From contig OZ244805.1 of NCBI GenBank assembly GCA_965220095.1, positions 1,240,001 through 1,304,000 on the forward strand: DNA of 64,000 nt. The letters are read 5' to 3'. A program made the translations under genes and the position numbers. The notes under the pieces are model-generated. The model was not told where the DNA came from and ran no database searches. It was given only the letters and a program-made list of their open reading frames with translations. Positions 25,021 through 33,648 of the stretch are shown in pieces. Within the stretch, counting starts at the first letter, position 1; every line of letters begins with the position of its first letter. This stretch comes from Bin87 sp965220095 (lineage in GTDB: Bacteria; Chloroflexota; Dehalococcoidia; Lucifugimonadales; UBA3495).

Positions 25021-27450
25021 ATGCTAATCCCCTTCTCCTGGCTTTCCGAATACGTTGACATCACACTGCCGCCCGATGAGCTGGCCCATCGGCTGACGAT
25101 GGCCGGCATCGAGGTGGGCGATGTCATCACCCGGGGCGGCTGGGATAATTGCGTGGTTGGCTACGTGCGCTCCACCCGGCCACACCCCAACGCCGACACC
25201 CTGACCCTGTGCCTCGTTGACCCCGGCGACGGCCCGGAACTGGAAGTCGTTTGCGGCGCGCCCAACGTAGCTGCCGGTCAAAATATCTGCTTCGCCCGGC
25301 CCGGCGCCTTTCTGCTCAACACCCACACCGGAAGGCAGGAAGAGTTGAAACCGGCGCGCATTCGCGGCGTGGTATCGGAGGGGATGATTTGCTCCGAGGC
25401 CGAACTTGGCCTCAGCGACGAACACGACGGCATCATCGTGTTGTCCGCCGATGCCGCGCCGGGCGTCCCGCTGAATGCAGTCCTTGGCGACACCTTCCTG
25501 GAGTTGGAACTGACACCCAATCGCGGAGATTGTCTTTCCATCCTGGGCGTGGCGCGGGAGCTGGGCGCCATCACCGGCCAACCCGTCCGCGTGCCCGAAG
25601 TCGGCTATTCCGAGGCCGGTCCGCCGGTGGACACTCTGGCCGAGGTAACCATCGCCGACCCTGACCTTTGCCTGCGCTACACGGCGTCGGTTATCACCGG
25701 CATCCAGATTGGCCCCTCGCCGGTTTGGATGCAAGACCGCCTGACCCGTGCCGGCCTGCGCCCCATCAACAACGTGGTGGACGTTACCAACTATGTGATG
25801 CTGGAGTTCAACCAGCCGCTGCACGCCTTCGACCTGGATACCGTTACCGACCGGCACGTGGTGGTGCGCCGCGCTAGCCCCGGCGAGAAGTTCACCGCGC
25901 TGGACGGCGTGGAGCGCACGCTGACCAATGACACCTTGATGATTGCCGACCCGGCGCGGGCCATCGGCATCGGTGGCGTGATGGGCGGCGCCAACAGCGA
26001 GATTACCGCTGCCACCACGACCATGCTGCTGGAATCGGCCACCTTCCACAACCTGAACAACCGCCGCACGGCCACCAACCTGAACCTGCGCACCGAAGCC
26101 AGCCTGCGCTTTGAGAAGGGCCTGCGCGCCGAGCTGGCTCCCATCGCCCTGCGACGGGCGACGCAACTCATCCTGCAAACCGCCGGCGGCGAGGCTGCGG
26201 CCGGCATCATCGACGTGTATCCCGACGGCCAACCGGATGCCCCGGTGCCCCTGACGGAGCGCCGGTTGCGTCAGGTGCTGGGCATGGATCTTGACATCGC
26301 CCGCGCCGAAACCGTGCTGACCAGCCTGGGCATTACCACCCGCCGCACCGGGCCGGACCGCCTGGAGGCAGATCCACCCTACTGGCGCAGCGACATCGTC
26401 ATCGAGGAAGACCTGATCGAAGAGGTGGTGCGCATCATCGGCTACGACGAAGTGCCGACCACCATGCTGTCTTCACCCATACCCTACCACCGGCCCAACC
26501 CATTGACCGAGCTGAAGGACGCCATGCGCGACGCCCTGGCCGCGGCCGGCATGGAAGAGACCATCAGCTATCCCCTGATCAGCGCCGAGGATTTAACCAG
26601 GCTGGACTTGACCGAGGATGAGCACACCCCCTGGCTGCGCGTCGCCAACCCCATGTCTGCCGAGTACAACGTCCTGCGGCCGGAGCTGATTCCCAGCCTG
26701 CTGAACACGCTGGCCTACAACCAGGCGCACAACGACGGCGGGTTCCGTCTGTTCGAAATTGGCCGCTCCTTCGGTTATCAGCACGGCAAACTGCCCCACG
26801 AGCGCGAATGGCTGGCCGCCGTAATGTCCGGCCCCCGGTTCGGCGACAACTGGCTCACGCCAGCAGACTTGATGGACTTTTACGACGCATCCGGCATCGT
26901 ATCCACTGCCCTGGGCCGCGTCGGCTTTACCGCTTCGCTGCAGGAGGCGGTCGGGACCCGGTGGCATCCGGGCCGCGCCGCCACCATTAGCGTCCGCGCT
27001 GCCACCGGCGCTGCCGCCCAAGTTGGTATGGTCGGAGAAATGCACCCGGACATCATCGACCGCTTTGGCCTGCGCCCCGAACCCGTAATCTACTTCCAGA
27101 TTGCGCTGGACGCTCTTACGTCGGCACGACTCGCCACCGAGCCGGCGGAGACCCGTTTCCAGTCGCTGTCCCGTTTCCCAGCGGCCAACCGGGATCTGGC
27201 GCTGCTGGCGCCGTCCGATGTGCCGGCCGGCCAGATTCAGCAACTCATCCAGCGGGTGCGGCTGGTGGAACGAACGGAACTGTTCGACGTGTACACCGGC
27301 GAGAACGTGCCTGCGGGGATGCGGTCGCTGGCGTTTCGCATCTGGTTCCGCGCCGAGGATCGCACGCTGACCGCCGAGGAATTGAACCGGGCGATGACCG
27401 GCTTGACCCGAGTGCTGGAGCGCGAAGCCGGCGCCACGTTGCGGGGGTGA
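25021..27450 (+). CDS. pheT: Phenylalanyl-tRNA synthetase beta subunit
   Basis: An 809-residue PheT. Domain order: N-terminal LIPFSWLSEYVDI, tRNA-binding OB-fold (about 40-150, VVCGAPNVAAGQ), the B3/B4 editing domain (RPINNVVDVTNYVMLEF... and LESATFHNLNNRRTATNLNLRTEASLRFEKG), the B5 DNA-binding-like domain (about 400-470), the catalytic-like core, and the C-terminal FDX-ACB anticodon-binding domain beginning at SRFPAANRDLALL. It supplies tRNA binding and editing of Tyr-tRNA(Phe). Confidence 0.97.
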   Translation: MLIPFSWLSEYVDITLPPDELAHRLTMAGIEVGDVITRGGWDNCVVGYVRSTRPHPNADTLTLCLVDPGDGPELEVVCGAPNVAAGQNICFARPGAFLLNTHTGRQEELKPARIRGVVSEGMICSEAELGLSDEHDGIIVLSADAAPGVPLNAVLGDTFLELELTPNRGDCLSILGVARELGAITGQPVRVPEVGYSEAGPPVDTLAEVTIADPDLCLRYTASVITGIQIGPSPVWMQDRLTRAGLRPINNVVDVTNYVMLEFNQPLHAFDLDTVTDRHVVVRRASPGEKFTALDGVERTLTNDTLMIADPARAIGIGGVMGGANSEITAATTTMLLESATFHNLNNRRTATNLNLRTEASLRFEKGLRAELAPIALRRATQLILQTAGGEAAAGIIDVYPDGQPDAPVPLTERRLRQVLGMDLDIARAETVLTSLGITTRRTGPDRLEADPPYWRSDIVIEEDLIEEVVRIIGYDEVPTTMLSSPIPYHRPNPLTELKDAMRDALAAAGMEETISYPLISAEDLTRLDLTEDEHTPWLRVANPMSAEYNVLRPELIPSLLNTLAYNQAHNDGGFRLFEIGRSFGYQHGKLPHEREWLAAVMSGPRFGDNWLTPADLMDFYDASGIVSTALGRVGFTASLQEAVGTRWHPGRAATISVRAATGAAAQVGMVGEMHPDIIDRFGLRPEPVIYFQIALDALTSARLATEPAETRFQSLSRFPAANRDLALLAPSDVPAGQIQQLIQRVRLVERTELFDVYTGENVPAGMRSLAFRIWFRAEDRTLTAEELNRAMTGLTRVLEREAGATLRG

Positions 27451-27490
27451 GTGGGCATCGTACCGCGCCTGAATACAAGGAGGCATTCGT

Positions 27491-28057
27491 ATGGAGGCTG
27501 CAAACCCGTTCCAGCTGCGGCGGGACAAGTTGATTGAAGCCATAATATATTTGAGCGAACGCTCCGCGGACGACCCTAATTTTGGCGTAATCAAGCTGGC
27601 AAAACTGCTGTATTACGCCGACTGCGCCGCTTATCTGAAACACGGCGCGCCAATCACCGGCGTTACCTACCTGCATTTCCCTCACGGCCCTTACCCGGAG
27701 CACTGGTACAAGGTGCGGCGGGAGATGCAGGCCGCTGGCGATGTGGAAGTGCTGTATGAGGGTGCCGGCGACGGCTATCGCCGGTATCGGATTCTGCCCA
27801 AGCGGACCGTCAAGCCGGAGGTGCTTACCCCCGAAGAATGCGCCATTCTTGACGAGCAACGTGAGCGGTTTGCCCAGTTCAACGCCGCCGGCATCGCTGA
27901 ATACTCACATCAGGAGATGGGTTGGCTGGGTACGGAAGACGGTGAACCCATTTCTTATGAATATGCTGGAATGACTGCACCGCCATTGAGCGCCAACGCC
28001 ATCAAAAGAGGGCGCAAGATAGCAGATGACGTTGCCAAACGACCAAAGCCTGTATGA
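27491..28057 (+). CDS. Panacea-domain (SocA/DUF4065-like) antitoxin, locus 1
   Basis: A 188-residue protein preceded by AAGGAGG at 8 bases. The Panacea signature VIKLAKLLYYADCAAY (residues about 35-50) is followed by GVTYLHFPHGPYPEHW and a long helical C-terminus. Panacea domains are known to neutralise diverse toxins in toxin-antitoxin pairs. The next gene starts inside this one (32-base overlap), and a paralogous pair with the same order lies at 61896-60984 (this protein and that one share KLLYYADCAAY and GPYP). So an antitoxin role is likely, but inferred. Confidence 0.82.
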   Translation: MEAANPFQLRRDKLIEAIIYLSERSADDPNFGVIKLAKLLYYADCAAYLKHGAPITGVTYLHFPHGPYPEHWYKVRREMQAAGDVEVLYEGAGDGYRRYRILPKRTVKPEVLTPEECAILDEQRERFAQFNAAGIAEYSHQEMGWLGTEDGEPISYEYAGMTAPPLSANAIKRGRKIADDVAKRPKPV

Positions 28058-28334
28058 CGTCCGTGAAACGGAACGGTTTAGAACTGATTGGGAGCATGGC
28101 GTAGCCGTTGGCTATATCAATCCTGTGACCGACGCTTCCGATTTACTGTTTTATAAACGCCGGTTGGCGGAAAGGCCGGATTTGGGCAAGCAGTTGCCAG
28201 ACACTCCGATTAACCTGCGCTCAATCACGTTTCCTCGCATCGTTGGCCCACCCGTCATTGAGCTGTGGTACTCCATTGTTGAAGATGACCGCACCGTGTA
28301 TTTGGAATCCATCGGGCTTATTCAAGCCGGCTGA
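28026..28334 (+). CDS. RelE/ParE-like toxin candidate paired with the Panacea gene
   Basis: A 102-residue protein whose ATG at 28026 lies within the Panacea gene. It shows FRTDWEHG near the N-terminus and ends with VIELWYSIVEDDRTVYLESIGLIQ, an amphipathic beta-hairpin that looks like the closing strands of RelE/ParE/HigB-type toxins. The counterpart at 60984-61319 ends with VEIWYEVVEDDLQVYLIAVELIQ, so the family is conserved between the loci. Catalytic residues cannot be named with confidence. It may be an mRNA interferase or a gyrase poison. Confidence 0.6.
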   Translation: MTLPNDQSLYDVRETERFRTDWEHGVAVGYINPVTDASDLLFYKRRLAERPDLGKQLPDTPINLRSITFPRIVGPPVIELWYSIVEDDRTVYLESIGLIQAG

Positions 28335-28409
28335 CGGGCTTGATAGTAAAACGCTGTGGTACGATAACCTCTGCATCCTTTCCTGCGGTTCTTTCCGGAG
28401 GCCAACGCT

Positions 28410-29822
28410 ATGACCACACACCAGCATACCAACCGCCTCCACGCCCACGATGCCCACGGCGACGGCGACCACGAGAGCATCCACGACCACTCCGGTGGCG
28501 ACGAGCATCGCCGGCACGGCGGCCGCCACGGGGGACACGATAGCGGCCATGGCCATGAAGATATGCTGGAAGTTGAGCAGGCGCTGGAGCGCATCCTGGC
28601 CAACTTTGCCCCGCTGGACGCCGTGGCGCTGCCAGTGCTACAGTCGCTGGGCATGGCGCTGGCCGAGGACATCACCTCGCCGCTGAACCTGCCGCCCCTG
28701 GCCAACTCCGCAATGGATGGGTACGCGGTGCTGCACGCCGACATCGCCGCCGCCGGCGACACCCCGCCGACTCTTACCGTCATTTCGGCGGTAGCCGCCG
28801 GCCAGGTGTCCGCTGATACCGTCACCCCGGGCAATACCATACGCATAATGACCGGCGCTCCCGTTCCCGCGGGCGCCGATACCGTGGTGCCCTTCGAGGA
28901 AACCGACGAGCTGGATCGCCGCCGCAACGGCCAGCCGCTGAACGAAATCGTCATCCGCAAGGCCCTGCCCCTGGGGAGCAACGTGCGTCCGGCCGGCGAG
29001 GACGTCTCCGCCGGCGAGCTGGTGCTGTCGGCAGGCACCGTGGTTCGCCCCGCCGAAGCCGGCGTGATGGCCTCGTTGGGCCTGGCGGCGGCCCGGGTTA
29101 TTCGCCGCCCGGTGGTGGCGGTGCTGTCTACCGGCGACGAACTGACGCAGATTGGCGACGCCCTGCAGCCGGGTCATATCTACGACAGCAACAGCAGCAG
29201 TATCGCCGCTGCCGTAGTCGCCGCCGGCGGTACACCCCGCGTCATCGGCATCGCCCGCGACAACCTGGCCGACCTGCACCGCTGCATCGACGAGGCCGCC
29301 GACGCCGACCTGCTGGTTACCTCCGCCGGCGTTTCCAAGGGCGACTACGATATGGTCAAGGATGTGCTGGAGCAACGGGGCGATATGAACTTCTGGTCGG
29401 TGCGGATGCGCCCGGCCAAACCGCTGGCGTTCGGCTTGCTGAACCGGGACGGCAAGCACCCGCTGCCGCTGTTGGGACTGCCGGGAAATCCAGTCAGCGC
29501 GCTGCTGGCCTTTGAGATGTTCGGCCGGCCGGCCATCCGCCGGATGCTGGGTCGCGACCTGCTGTCCCGCCCGGTTGTAGAAGGCGTGCTCACGGGCCCC
29601 ATCTTCAACAGCGACGGTCGCCGGGTGTACGCCCGGGTGGCAGTCGAACGGCGCGACGGCGGCTGGTTTGCCACCCCCACCGGGCCGCAGGGGTCCAACA
29701 TCCTGACCTCGCTCTCACGCGCCAATGGGCTGGCCATCTGCCCGGCCGACCTGCCCAGGAAAAACGCCGGACAAGCCGTCAGAATCATTATGCTGGACTG
29801 GAACGAAGAGGTTGAGCTATGA
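28410..29822 (+). CDS. moeA: Molybdopterin molybdenumtransferase with histidine-rich N-terminal extension
   Basis: A 470-residue MoeA. GGAGG sits 8 bases before the ATG at 28410. After a 50-residue head containing 14 histidines plus Asp and Gly (HDAHGDGDHESIHDHSGGDE region), the normal protein starts with EVEQALERILANFAPLDA. Diagnostic motifs are LPPLANSAMDGYAV, MTGAPVPAGADTVVPFEET, VLSTGDEL, DLLVTSAGVSKGDYDMVKDVL and LLGLPGNPVSALLAFEMF. MoeA inserts molybdate into adenylylated molybdopterin. The histidine head recalls metal-storage tails of HypB or UreE and is not part of the catalytic fold. It overlaps the next gene by ATGA. Confidence 0.93.
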   Translation: MTTHQHTNRLHAHDAHGDGDHESIHDHSGGDEHRRHGGRHGGHDSGHGHEDMLEVEQALERILANFAPLDAVALPVLQSLGMALAEDITSPLNLPPLANSAMDGYAVLHADIAAAGDTPPTLTVISAVAAGQVSADTVTPGNTIRIMTGAPVPAGADTVVPFEETDELDRRRNGQPLNEIVIRKALPLGSNVRPAGEDVSAGELVLSAGTVVRPAEAGVMASLGLAAARVIRRPVVAVLSTGDELTQIGDALQPGHIYDSNSSSIAAAVVAAGGTPRVIGIARDNLADLHRCIDEAADADLLVTSAGVSKGDYDMVKDVLEQRGDMNFWSVRMRPAKPLAFGLLNRDGKHPLPLLGLPGNPVSALLAFEMFGRPAIRRMLGRDLLSRPVVEGVLTGPIFNSDGRRVYARVAVERRDGGWFATPTGPQGSNILTSLSRANGLAICPADLPRKNAGQAVRIIMLDWNEEVEL

Positions 29823-30445
29823 CCACCACTTATGCCGCGAACAACCGGTTATCAGGATTGGAGTATCGCTTCAGCCCGGATCGGCTCGTTGAACTGAACC
29901 GCGCTCCGGTTCCCCTGCTGTTGGCCAGGCTCACCACCGGGTGCGCTTCCTACGGCAAAACCTCCGCCGATATTGACAGCGTCGATACCCTGATTGCCGA
30001 AATTCGCGACCACTGCGCCGGCGATACCGATTTTATCAGGCAATCCATGCCGTTGCAGGAGATTGTGTTCCGCACCCTGCTGCTGGACGCTGACTCCACG
30101 ATGACCCTGGGCCAATTGCACCAGGAGCTGACGGAGCGATGGTCGTCTGCCATCCGACCAATTACTGTTACCCTCTCCGGCCTGGCCCGAATCCTCGACA
30201 ACGACGAATTCTATGGTTTCGAGGCCGTCCCCGTTGATGAACCCGAATTAGCCGACCTCCCCATGCTAACCGCTTCCGGCGCCGACGACTCTGATGGCCT
30301 CGCCCAGGTTCTCGCTGCCATCGCCGCTAACGTGGATGACGAAGAGGACGATGACGACGACCTGCTCGAAGACGACGATGAGGATGATGACACCGACCTC
30401 TTCATCGATGATTCCCCTGACGATGAATCCGACGTCGAAGAATAA
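29819..30445 (+). CDS. Acidic-tailed protein resembling the RNA polymerase delta architecture
   Basis: A 208-residue protein coupled to moeA by an ATGA overlap. Residues about 80-140 (MPLQEIVFRTLLL, then TLGQLHQELTERW, then LARILDNDEFYGFEAV) look like a small winged-helix (HARE-HTH-type) domain. The last 40 residues are almost all Asp and Glu. A winged helix followed by a polyanionic tail is the layout of the delta subunit (RpoE) of Firmicutes RNA polymerase, which competes with nucleic acid. This is a structural analogy only; a condensin ScpB-like or other HTH protein is possible. Confidence 0.5.
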   Translation: MTTTYAANNRLSGLEYRFSPDRLVELNRAPVPLLLARLTTGCASYGKTSADIDSVDTLIAEIRDHCAGDTDFIRQSMPLQEIVFRTLLLDADSTMTLGQLHQELTERWSSAIRPITVTLSGLARILDNDEFYGFEAVPVDEPELADLPMLTASGADDSDGLAQVLAAIAANVDDEEDDDDDLLEDDDEDDDTDLFIDDSPDDESDVEE

Positions 30446-30618
30446 CTGAATCCGCTTGTTCTGGGCGATTGCCGGGGTGATCTGAGTCGGCCGTGCAACA
30501 GTTCGGGCCCACGTTTCGGCATGGCGTCGAAAATAGTTCAGCGCCCGGCGGATAGCGACGGCTGCTTTCGTCCGTTACCGTCGATTTAGTGAATACCACG
30601 GCCAACCGCTACGAATCG

Positions 30619-30647
30619 TTGACTGGCTACGGAGCCATCGCTAGAAT
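30619..30647 (+). promoter_or_regulatory. Predicted sigma-70 promoter of infC-rpmI-rplT
   Basis: TTGACT (30619-30624), exactly 17 bases, TAGAAT (30642-30647). It lies about 80 bases before the infC initiation codon, leaving a leader long enough for autoregulation. Confidence 0.6.
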
Positions 30648-30727
30648 AGGCGCATCAAATCGATTACCGTTTCGCCCATTTGGCACCGACGGTAGCTCAA
30701 ACGCAAACTTACGACGGAGGTGTCGCC

Positions 30728-31291
30728 ATAGCCAGGCAGTACAGGGTCAACGAGCAAATACGCGTCCCGCGAGTACGGGTCATTGGGGAGGATGGCGAAC
30801 AGCTGGGCGTTATGACAGTGCCCGATGCTCTCGCCAGGGCGCGCAATAACGAACTTGACCTGGTGGAAGTGGCGCCCAACGCTGACCCACCGGTTTGCCG
30901 GCTGCTGGATTACGGGAAGCTGCGCTACCTCACTTCCAAGAAAGAACGCGAAACCCGCAAATCCCAGAAAAGCAATGAACTGAAGGAAGTGCGCTTCCGG
31001 CCCAACATCGGCGTTCACGACTTTGACGCCAAACTCCGCAAAGTTCGCCAGTTCATCGGAAATGGTGATAAGGTTAAACTCACGGTTCGTTTCCGAGGCC
31101 GAGAAGCCGTGCATCAACAGCTCGGACTGTCACTTTTGAAACGGGTTGCCGACGACCTCAAGGACGACGTTCGCCTGGAGCACGCCCCGGCCATGGAGGG
31201 TCGCGCCATGTCGATGGTTCTCATTCCGAGTCCCACCAGCACGGTGAGAGGCGAACGCAACGACAACGCAACAGCAGTAACCACGGAATAA
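30728..31291 (+). CDS. infC: Translation initiation factor IF-3, ATA start
   Basis: The protein must begin at about residue ARQYRVNEQIRVPRVRVIG, the universal IF-3 N-terminus. The codon in that position is ATA at 30728, with a strong GGAGG at 30716-30720 placed 7 bases upstream. The in-frame TTG at 30680 has no Shine-Dalgarno. Rare AUU/AUC/AUA initiation is the known basis of IF-3 autoregulation. The 187-residue product has the N-domain (VIGEDGEQLGV), the lysine-rich linker (TSKKERETRKSQKSNELKEVRFRP) and the C-domain (VKLTVRFRGRE, MSMVLIP). It heads the infC-rpmI-rplT operon. Confidence 0.93.
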   Translation: MARQYRVNEQIRVPRVRVIGEDGEQLGVMTVPDALARARNNELDLVEVAPNADPPVCRLLDYGKLRYLTSKKERETRKSQKSNELKEVRFRPNIGVHDFDAKLRKVRQFIGNGDKVKLTVRFRGREAVHQQLGLSLLKRVADDLKDDVRLEHAPAMEGRAMSMVLIPSPTSTVRGERNDNATAVTTE

Positions 31292-31298
31292 CAGGAAT

Positions 31299-31499
31299 AT
31301 GCCTAAACTCAAAACCCACAAAGGCGCCAAAGCCCGCATCCACGTAACGGGAACGGGCAAATTGCTGCGCCGCAAGCGTATGAGCAGCCACCTGCGGCGC
31401 AAAAAGCCCACCAAGGTTACTCGCAAATACGCCCAGAAAATAGGCTTTGACCCGGTCGACGTGAAGCGTCTCAGCCGACTCATTCCTTACGACCTTTAA
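31299..31499 (+). CDS. rpmI: 50S ribosomal protein L35
   Basis: A 66-residue basic protein, MPKLKTHKGAKARIHVTGTGKLLRRK, then SHLRRKKPTKVTRKY. It is seven bases after infC, and 20 bases before rplT. The size and sequence are typical of L35. Confidence 0.97.
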   Translation: MPKLKTHKGAKARIHVTGTGKLLRRKRMSSHLRRKKPTKVTRKYAQKIGFDPVDVKRLSRLIPYDL

Positions 31500-31519
31500 C
31501 AACGGAGAGCCACAACACC

Positions 31520-31870
31520 GTGCCGAGAGTCAAGAGAGGCGTAACCAAACACGCCCGACACAAGAAAATCCTCAAAGCCGCCAAGGGTTACCAGGCCTCT
31601 TCCGGTCGTAACTACAAGTGGGCCAAAGAAGCGGTGATGCACGCGTGGAGCCACGCGTATCGCCACCGCCGCCAGCGTAAGGGCGATTTCCGCCGCCTGT
31701 GGATTATCCGCATCGGCGCCGCCTGCCGTCAGCATGACACCACCTACAGCCAGTTTATGCACGGGCTTACCACTGCCGGCATTGAAATCGACCGCAAGAT
31801 GCTGGCCGACATGGCCGTCCGCGACCCGGCCGCCTTCGAGCGCCTGGTGGGAATAGCCAAAGCGGGCTAG
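31520..31870 (+). CDS. rplT: 50S ribosomal protein L20
   Basis: A GTG start (31520) with GGAGAG upstream. The 116-residue product begins MPRVKRGVTKHARHKKILKA and carries RDRRQRKGDFR-like YRHRRQRKGDFRRLWIIRI. L20 binds 23S rRNA early in 50S assembly and, in other bacteria, represses its own operon by binding the infC-rpmI-rplT mRNA. Confidence 0.97.
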   Translation: MPRVKRGVTKHARHKKILKAAKGYQASSGRNYKWAKEAVMHAWSHAYRHRRQRKGDFRRLWIIRIGAACRQHDTTYSQFMHGLTTAGIEIDRKMLADMAVRDPAAFERLVGIAKAG

Positions 31871-31872
31871 CA

Positions 31873-32169
31873 ATGACGGACATCCCAACGCTAATCACCA
31901 TTCTGGGGGTCAGCGTAGCGCTTCTCACTCTGATGGCAGCCTATCTATATCGGATGGAGAAGCGGTTAGACGACCGCATTGAACGGCTGGGTGACCGCAT
32001 CGACCGACAGATCTCGGAATTGCGGGTCGAAATTCGAGACGTAAGGACGGAATTACGGACGGAATTACGGGCCGAAATTCGGGAAGTGCGGTCTGATATT
32101 GCGGGATTAAACACCCGAATTGACCAGCTGATTGAGGAAATCCGCCGCACCCCGGTAGGTACAGAATAA
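31873..32169 (+). CDS. Small membrane-anchored coiled-coil protein
   Basis: The ATG is two bases after the rplT stop. The 98-residue product has one membrane helix (ITILGVSVALLTLMAAYLY) and then an unbroken charged coiled coil built of RLDDRIERLGDRIDRQ and VRTELRTELRAEIREVRSD repeats. The layout, short TM plus repetitive coiled coil, is the same as in the protein at 62940-63425. No function is known; it could act as a scaffold or be a low-complexity product of repeat expansion. Confidence 0.65.
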   Translation: MTDIPTLITILGVSVALLTLMAAYLYRMEKRLDDRIERLGDRIDRQISELRVEIRDVRTELRTELRAEIREVRSDIAGLNTRIDQLIEEIRRTPVGTE

Positions 32170-32170
32170 G

Positions 32171-32217
32171 CGACGCTGGCGCGGGCGGCAGCGTCGTCGG
32201 AGCGATACGCTCCCTTT
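32171..32217 (+). terminator. Possible double-hairpin terminator after rplT operon
   Basis: CGACGCTG (32171-32178) pairs with CAGCGTCG (32189-32196), and GGAGCG (32199-32204) pairs with CGCTCC (32208-32213), followed by CTTT. The U-tract is short, so efficient termination is uncertain. Confidence 0.45.
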
Positions 32218-32289
32218 GCTATGTGTAGGGGAAAGGTTCATCGCCGGTAACGTCCGCGTGCCGCAACCGGAAATGCAAGGGCAAGGCCC

Positions 32290-33621
32290 TCACCCGTGGA
32301 AGCGTTGCAGCAGCTTGTGCAGGGCTGCGGCGCCGAATTCCAGCGCGGACACCGGCACCCGTTCATTGGCGGCGTGGATGGTCTTCAGGAAGTCGAAGCT
32401 CGCCGGCAGGTTCATCGGCATCCAGCCGTAGGTTTGGATACCCAGCCGGGCGAAATGCCGTCCGTCGGTGCCCGCCGGCATCAGCATGGGCACCGAAACC
32501 CCTTCCGGATCCTGCTCCTCAATAATCCCGGCCAGCGTATCGAACAAACCCATGTTCAACACCCACGGTTTAGGCTCGAACCGCAGCACCTCAAACTCAA
32601 TGGACGGGCCGGCGATGTCCTGCAACTCACCAACCAGATCCTCTGAGCTGTAGCCCGGCAGCATACGGCAATCCAAGTTGACGGTAACCTCGCTAGGAAT
32701 CACGTTGGTCTTCTCACCGCCGGCAATTACGGTGGCGTTGGCCGTGTGTCGGAACAACGGCTCCATTTCCTGTCCGATCTTCCCCATGCGGCGCAGCAAC
32801 CGCCCGGTGAAGGTCGGGTTGAGCAGCAGGCGCAGGAAGGCGCTGTCTGGCAAAGCCATCCGGCTGCTCATCGCTTCAATCATCATCCGCGTAACCGGGT
32901 GTATGTGGAAGGGCAGCGGCGTGCGGTCGAGTTTGACCAGGAACTGGGACATACGCGTCGGAGCGGTGTCGTGGTGCACCAGCGAGCCGTGGCCGCCCGG
33001 CCCCCTGGCGACGGCCTGCACGCGGCAGCCCTGCTTTTCCGCCACCTGAACCATGTAAAACTTGCGGCCCCGGTAGGTCTTGCTAAAACCGCCAAACTCG
33101 CCGATGCCGTACTGCGCACCCTGGAAATGTTCGGGATGAGCGTCCACCAGCCAGCCCGCGCCGGTATTGCCGCCGGCTTCTTCGTCGGTAACCAGCGCCA
33201 GAATGACGTCGCCAGGGAGATCGGTGCCGTTCAGATGGGCGTGCATTACCGCGTCCATCATCATGGCAACGCCGCCCTTCATATCGAGAGCGCCGCGTCC
33301 CCAAATGTAATCATCCTGCCGGCGGCCCTCAAACGGTGGAACATCCCAGGGTTGCGCCACCGTCGGAACCACGTCAATATGACCGTACAGTAGCAACGGC
33401 GGCGCGTCGCCCCGGCCCCGGATGCGGGTTACGACGTTGGGGCGGTGGTCATCGTTGCCCATCAACTCGGCGTCAATACCAACGCTGTTGAGCGCTTCCA
33501 GGCAATATTGGGCACACGCCCGTTCGTTGCCCGGTGGGTTGGTAGTGTCGAACCGGATCAACGCCTGCAGCAGGTCGGCGACGTGGGGTTTGGTTCCGGT
33601 TTCGTTGAGAGCGGTTGCCAT
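32290..33621 (-). CDS. M20 family metallopeptidase
   Basis: A 443-residue zinc-dependent peptidase or deacylase. Metal motifs: LLLYGHIDVVP (His), WGRGALDMKGGVA (bridging Asp), ALVTDEEAGGN (Glu-Glu pair) and PAGTDGRHFARLGI near the end. A dimerisation insert starts near residue 200 (RVQAVARGPGGHGSLVHH). The family includes DapE, ArgE, carboxypeptidase G2 and Yscs-type enzymes; the exact substrate cannot be decided. GAGGGG lies just before the ATG. It is the last of five closely spaced minus-strand genes (36787 to 32290). Confidence 0.88.
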   Translation of the reverse strand: MATALNETGTKPHVADLLQALIRFDTTNPPGNERACAQYCLEALNSVGIDAELMGNDDHRPNVVTRIRGRGDAPPLLLYGHIDVVPTVAQPWDVPPFEGRRQDDYIWGRGALDMKGGVAMMMDAVMHAHLNGTDLPGDVILALVTDEEAGGNTGAGWLVDAHPEHFQGAQYGIGEFGGFSKTYRGRKFYMVQVAEKQGCRVQAVARGPGGHGSLVHHDTAPTRMSQFLVKLDRTPLPFHIHPVTRMMIEAMSSRMALPDSAFLRLLLNPTFTGRLLRRMGKIGQEMEPLFRHTANATVIAGGEKTNVIPSEVTVNLDCRMLPGYSSEDLVGELQDIAGPSIEFEVLRFEPKPWVLNMGLFDTLAGIIEEQDPEGVSVPMLMPAGTDGRHFARLGIQTYGWMPMNLPASFDFLKTIHAANERVPVSALEFGAAALHKLLQRFHG

Positions 33622-33648
33622 ATACCCCTCGGCTGTCGTGTGTGCTAG

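Noticed and set aside
25024..26232. A 402-codon open frame antisense to pheT
   Set aside because: Antisense shadow of a certain gene, without known motifs or start signal.
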